A stretch of 64,000 nt of DNA from Methanococcoides methylutens MM1 (GTDB lineage Archaea; Halobacteriota; Methanosarcinia; Methanosarcinales; Methanosarcinaceae), in NCBI RefSeq assembly GCF_000970325.1, contig NZ_CP009518.1, forward strand, positions 2,170,001 to 2,234,000. The letters run 5' to 3'. Below the pieces are notes generated by a model. That model made no database searches, was not told where the DNA came from, and saw only the letters and a list, made by a program, of their open reading frames with translations. The position numbers and the translations under genes are program-made. Positions 61,198 through 64,000 of the stretch are shown here, in pieces (position 1 is the first letter of the stretch; the number at the start of each line of letters is the position of its first letter).

Positions 61198-62832
61198 ATG
61201 GGGGAAAATTTAAAGATCGGGATGTTCTCCTGGGAGAGCTTACACTCGATAAAGGTAGGAGGCATAGCTCCGCATGTCTCCGAACTTGCTGAAGCGCTTG
61301 CTGAAAAAGGAAATTCGGTTCACATATTTACAAGGAATTACGGACTTAATCCATATGAAAAGGTAAATGGAGTTCACTACCATCGCGTAGACCATTGCCT
61401 TGATGGTGGCATCGTCCGTCAAATGGATAGTATGTGCGATTCAATGTACGCAAGGTTCCTTGATGTTACGAAGGAACATGGTGATTTTGACATATTGCAT
61501 GTTCATGACTGGCATCCTGTCAATGTGGTCTCAAGGATAAAACATGAGTTTGGAATTCCTTTTTTGATGACATATCATAGTACCGAATGGGGACGAAATG
61601 GTAACGTACACGGGGACTGGTGGGAGGCAAAGGAAATATCCCACAGGGAATGGAAGGCCGGCTATGAATCCATAAAGGTAATATCAACGTCACAGCAACT
61701 CACGGACGAGATCAAGTTCCTGTACCAGATACCCGATGAGAAGATATCCATCATCCCAAACGGCATCTTCCATGGAAAAATGAAGAAGGATGTTGATCCG
61801 GGTGAAGTGAAAAAAAGATTTGGCATCCACCCTCTGGCACCTGTTGTACTGTTCATAGGACGTATGAGCTACCAGAAAGGTCCCGACCTGCTTGCCAAAG
61901 CCATCCCTAAAGTGCTGGACCATCGCTGGGACACTCAATTCGTATTCATAGGAGAGGGTGAAATGCGGCCTCACTGTGAATATCTCGTAAATGAAGAAAA
62001 TGTATCAGATCGCTGCCATTTCCTTGGATACGCAGACGATGAAACCGCGAGGGACTGGATAAACGCATGCGATGTACTCTGTATCCCGAGCAGGAATGAG
62101 CCTTTTGGCATAGTTGTCCTTGAGGGATGGGATGCTGAAAGGAACATCGTTGCAACAGATGCGGTCCAGATCATCGATAATTTCGTTGATGGCATAATGG
62201 TATACAAGAACCCGGATTCCATTGCATGGGGCTTAAATTACATGCTTGATGACCTTTCCAATGACAACCTGAGAGAAACTGGAAAAGAGCTCATCGAAAC
62301 AAAGTTCAACTGGCATACCATCGCAGAACAAACGATCGAAGCATATGTTCCGGAACAAAAAAGTGACTGGATACATGGAGAAACGCTTGGAAAATCAAAA
62401 GAATTCTGGTGGAAAATTGACAGTGAACTCAATATTTCCATAAGCAGGGAACTAAGTTCTCCTAATGGTAAGCTCAAAGTTAATAAGCTCATTATGAAGG
62501 ATGAACTGGGAAAACTGAATGAGTATATGGCAGATGAGAAGTGGAAAAACCTGTCAAATAACGTGGCAAGATTAAGGGAAGGAACCGAAAAGGAAGGTAT
62601 TGGAAAGTTCCTTTATCATGATCTGAACTGGACCACCAAAGAATCCCAGCTATCGAGCCAGATCGGAACAATATTCCATCGGGCTGGAGTATGGGAATAC
62701 AATGGGAAAAAGAGAGGGATCAAATTCCGAAAAGCGGATGACAATTGGGACTCTTTGATGGAAAGATATTATGGAGAATGCATCAAAGAACCAGCTCATC
62801 CTGAGCAATGTAGTGGCGTTGGTCTTAACTGA
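61198..62832 (+). CDS. GT4-family glycosyltransferase, glycogen/sucrose-synthase-like
   Basis: 544 residues. GT-B fold: N-terminal WESLHSIKVGGIAPHVSELAEALAEKGNSVHIFTRN and HVHDWHPVN, C-terminal VVLFIGRMSYQKGPDLLAKAIPKVL, FIGEGEMRPHCE, and the donor-binding EPFGIVVLEGWDAERNIVAT (EX7E). A further C-terminal region of about 150 residues beyond the GT-B core is unusual. Related to archaeal glycogen synthases and to trehalose/sucrose-type transferases; substrate not determinable. ATG 61198 is chosen over an upstream TTG at 61183, since a TATA-like TTATTTAAG is about 25 bp before that TTG. Confidence 0.88.
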   Translation: MGENLKIGMFSWESLHSIKVGGIAPHVSELAEALAEKGNSVHIFTRNYGLNPYEKVNGVHYHRVDHCLDGGIVRQMDSMCDSMYARFLDVTKEHGDFDILHVHDWHPVNVVSRIKHEFGIPFLMTYHSTEWGRNGNVHGDWWEAKEISHREWKAGYESIKVISTSQQLTDEIKFLYQIPDEKISIIPNGIFHGKMKKDVDPGEVKKRFGIHPLAPVVLFIGRMSYQKGPDLLAKAIPKVLDHRWDTQFVFIGEGEMRPHCEYLVNEENVSDRCHFLGYADDETARDWINACDVLCIPSRNEPFGIVVLEGWDAERNIVATDAVQIIDNFVDGIMVYKNPDSIAWGLNYMLDDLSNDNLRETGKELIETKFNWHTIAEQTIEAYVPEQKSDWIHGETLGKSKEFWWKIDSELNISISRELSSPNGKLKVNKLIMKDELGKLNEYMADEKWKNLSNNVARLREGTEKEGIGKFLYHDLNWTTKESQLSSQIGTIFHRAGVWEYNGKKRGIKFRKADDNWDSLMERYYGECIKEPAHPEQCSGVGLN

Positions 62833-62866
62833 CCAGCGCTATGACAAAGTCTCATGATAGTAAGTA

Positions 62867-63982
62867 TCAGACAGACCTGATGTTCATACTAACTTTTTCC
62901 AGTGTATCCACCTCAGGCGAATAATGCTTGTTGCCACCCATCTTCACCCTTCGTGAGATCTCAAGTTCCATATCCCTCATGAAATCGTCCACGGTGTTGC
63001 CCATGAGAACAATGGGCATGCCCTTCTTTTCCATCTCATCAAGGACCATGGAAGCATCATCATCCGCACTGAACTGTCTTGTGGGAGCCCTGATGTTCTT
63101 TGCGAACGGGGCGATCGTTCGACCGCCTACAAAGACCTCTTCGATGTAACCCTTCTCAAAGAGATGGTTCAGGTATTTCACAAAAGAAAAGGACCTGCCC
63201 CTGCGCTCATCCCTGAGATACACGAACGGCAAAACCTTATTCTTTCCTGCAAGCTGCTTGCGTATCATTTCAGTGCTTTCCACATCATTGACCTCTGCAG
63301 CATTAAATATGGTACAGCCACCCTCAAGCTCCATCCAGCGGGGCTGCATTGACATTATGTAGGCATCCAGTTCCTCAGATGGGATCGGCACACTTCCAAC
63401 TTCCTCAAGCACATAGTTCAATGAATGCACTGTTTCCGCACCCAGAAGACCCCTGTGCTCTTCAGGAACCACCACATTCTTCACAGTGGCCCCGCGCTTT
63501 TCGATCTCTTCCTTCATATAATCCTGAAGGACTGCATTCTGCTCACAGTTTATAACAATAGTTCCTTTCGGAATTGAACGTGCAAATGCCCTTGCTATCT
63601 CTATCTTGTCCCTGCCAAGTGTTGAAAGGTGATCCTGTCTGACATTGGTAATTACCACAATATGTGGTTTGACAAAGACCTCATTGACCATCCTTGTGGT
63701 ATATTCGGTGATCGCCTGGTTCTCAAAGATCGCAATATCCTTCCGCTCATCCGGGGAATAGGACTCGATAATCGGCACAAACTCCTGATAACCATGGATG
63801 TTCTCATAAAGTGTTACATTCGGACCCATCCTCTCAATTGGTATCGAGAAACCATTAACTATCAGATGGGGACGGTTCCCTGTGACCTTGGCAAGTGAAT
63901 TGTACCCGCGCCTTGTGAATATCTCAGAGAGACGATGGACTGTGGAAGACTTTCCACGGATGCCCACCACATCAATTCGCAT
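62867..63982 (-). CDS. Mur ligase-family protein, CapB/PgsB-like (may extend past the window)
   Basis: 371 residues from the first ATG in view. P-loop VGIRGKSSTVHRL at residues 6-18, then RRGYNSLAKVTGNRPHLIVNG (close to the AKTTG motif of CapB/PgsB), VVITNVRQDHLSTLG and VPFVYLRDERRGRSFSFVKYL. The family uses ATP to make amide bonds, e.g. poly-gamma-glutamate; in archaea the substrate is unknown. The reading frame has no stop between 63982 and the edge (six more codons, LLELTD), so the start could lie outside the window. Ends 34 bp from the converging glycosyltransferase gene. Confidence 0.72.
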   Translation of the reverse strand: MRIDVVGIRGKSSTVHRLSEIFTRRGYNSLAKVTGNRPHLIVNGFSIPIERMGPNVTLYENIHGYQEFVPIIESYSPDERKDIAIFENQAITEYTTRMVNEVFVKPHIVVITNVRQDHLSTLGRDKIEIARAFARSIPKGTIVINCEQNAVLQDYMKEEIEKRGATVKNVVVPEEHRGLLGAETVHSLNYVLEEVGSVPIPSEELDAYIMSMQPRWMELEGGCTIFNAAEVNDVESTEMIRKQLAGKNKVLPFVYLRDERRGRSFSFVKYLNHLFEKGYIEEVFVGGRTIAPFAKNIRAPTRQFSADDDASMVLDEMEKKGMPIVLMGNTVDDFMRDMELEISRRVKMGGNKHYSPEVDTLEKVSMNIRSV

Positions 63983-64000
63983 ATCCGTCAGTTCCAGAAG

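Noticed and set aside
1-64000. CRISPR arrays, insertion sequences, transposases or rRNA genes
   Set aside because: I saw no regularly spaced repeats, no transposase motifs and no rRNA sequence in the window.

Overview
The window looks like chromosome of a methylotrophic methanogenic archaeon of the Methanosarcinaceae, of Methanococcoides/Methanolobus type. The evidence is archaeal information genes (TBP, Mre11-Rad50, DRG GTPase, archaeal cupin PGI), NrpRII, a small siroheme protein like Methanosarcina P590, a sarcinarray surface protein and fused corrinoid/methyltransferase genes of the MtsD/F/H type. Archaeal TATA boxes and Shine-Dalgarno sites are frequent. None of the 57 CDS I call (56 of them complete) ends in TAG, which fits, but does not prove, an organism that decodes TAG as pyrrolysine.

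Layout. 0-2.9 kb: tail of a DHH/RecJ-like gene, NrpRII, glucose-6-phosphate isomerase, SagB-type nitroreductase. 3.0-13.5 kb: a chromosome-maintenance operon, mre11-rad50-(coiled-coil protein)-smc-scpA-scpB. 13.6-19.1 kb: TBP, an AglJ-like glycosyltransferase, ThiC, cyclophilin and small proteins. 19.1-22.9 kb: a redox cluster (HxlR regulator divergent from siroheme protein, DUF166, CGGC protein, ferredoxin, GXGXG protein). 22.9-26.6 kb: iron uptake (DtxR-like regulator, FeoB, zinc ribbon, DtxR-FeoA fusion) with operator-like boxes. 26.6-34.1 kb: cupin, CinA/nucleotidyltransferase fusion, a giant surface protein, a sarcinarray protein, HIT protein. 34.6-37.9 kb: an AT-rich Nudix plus PLD/helicase pair, a likely defence module. 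38.2-43.8 kb: small membrane protein, FecR-type secreted protein, HEAT lipoprotein and two PAS histidine kinases.

44.0-55.9 kb is the most interesting part. It holds, all on the + strand, an MsmS-like PAS-PAS-GAF sensor with an in-frame TAG codon, an Msr-type (FilR1-domain) regulator, a fused corrinoid/methyltransferase, an ASKHA-type hydantoinase/oxoprolinase-family ATPase, a divergent group II chaperonin translationally coupled to it, two further UroD-fold methyltransferases and a Cys-rich small protein. A 13-bp copy of the 3' end of the tRNA-Gln gene at its right edge is repeated at its left edge, suggesting an island. I read the block as a methyl-sulfide (or related methyl donor) utilisation locus that carries its own sensor, regulator, ATPase and folding machine. 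The combination of ASKHA ATPase and dedicated chaperonin with corrinoid methyltransferases is the best candidate here for an undescribed system.

55.9-64 kb: tRNA-Gln, DRG GTPase, MoeA, IlvE, a membrane protein, tRNA-Arg, a small membrane protein, a GT4 glycosyltransferase and a CapB-like Mur ligase that may run off the right edge.
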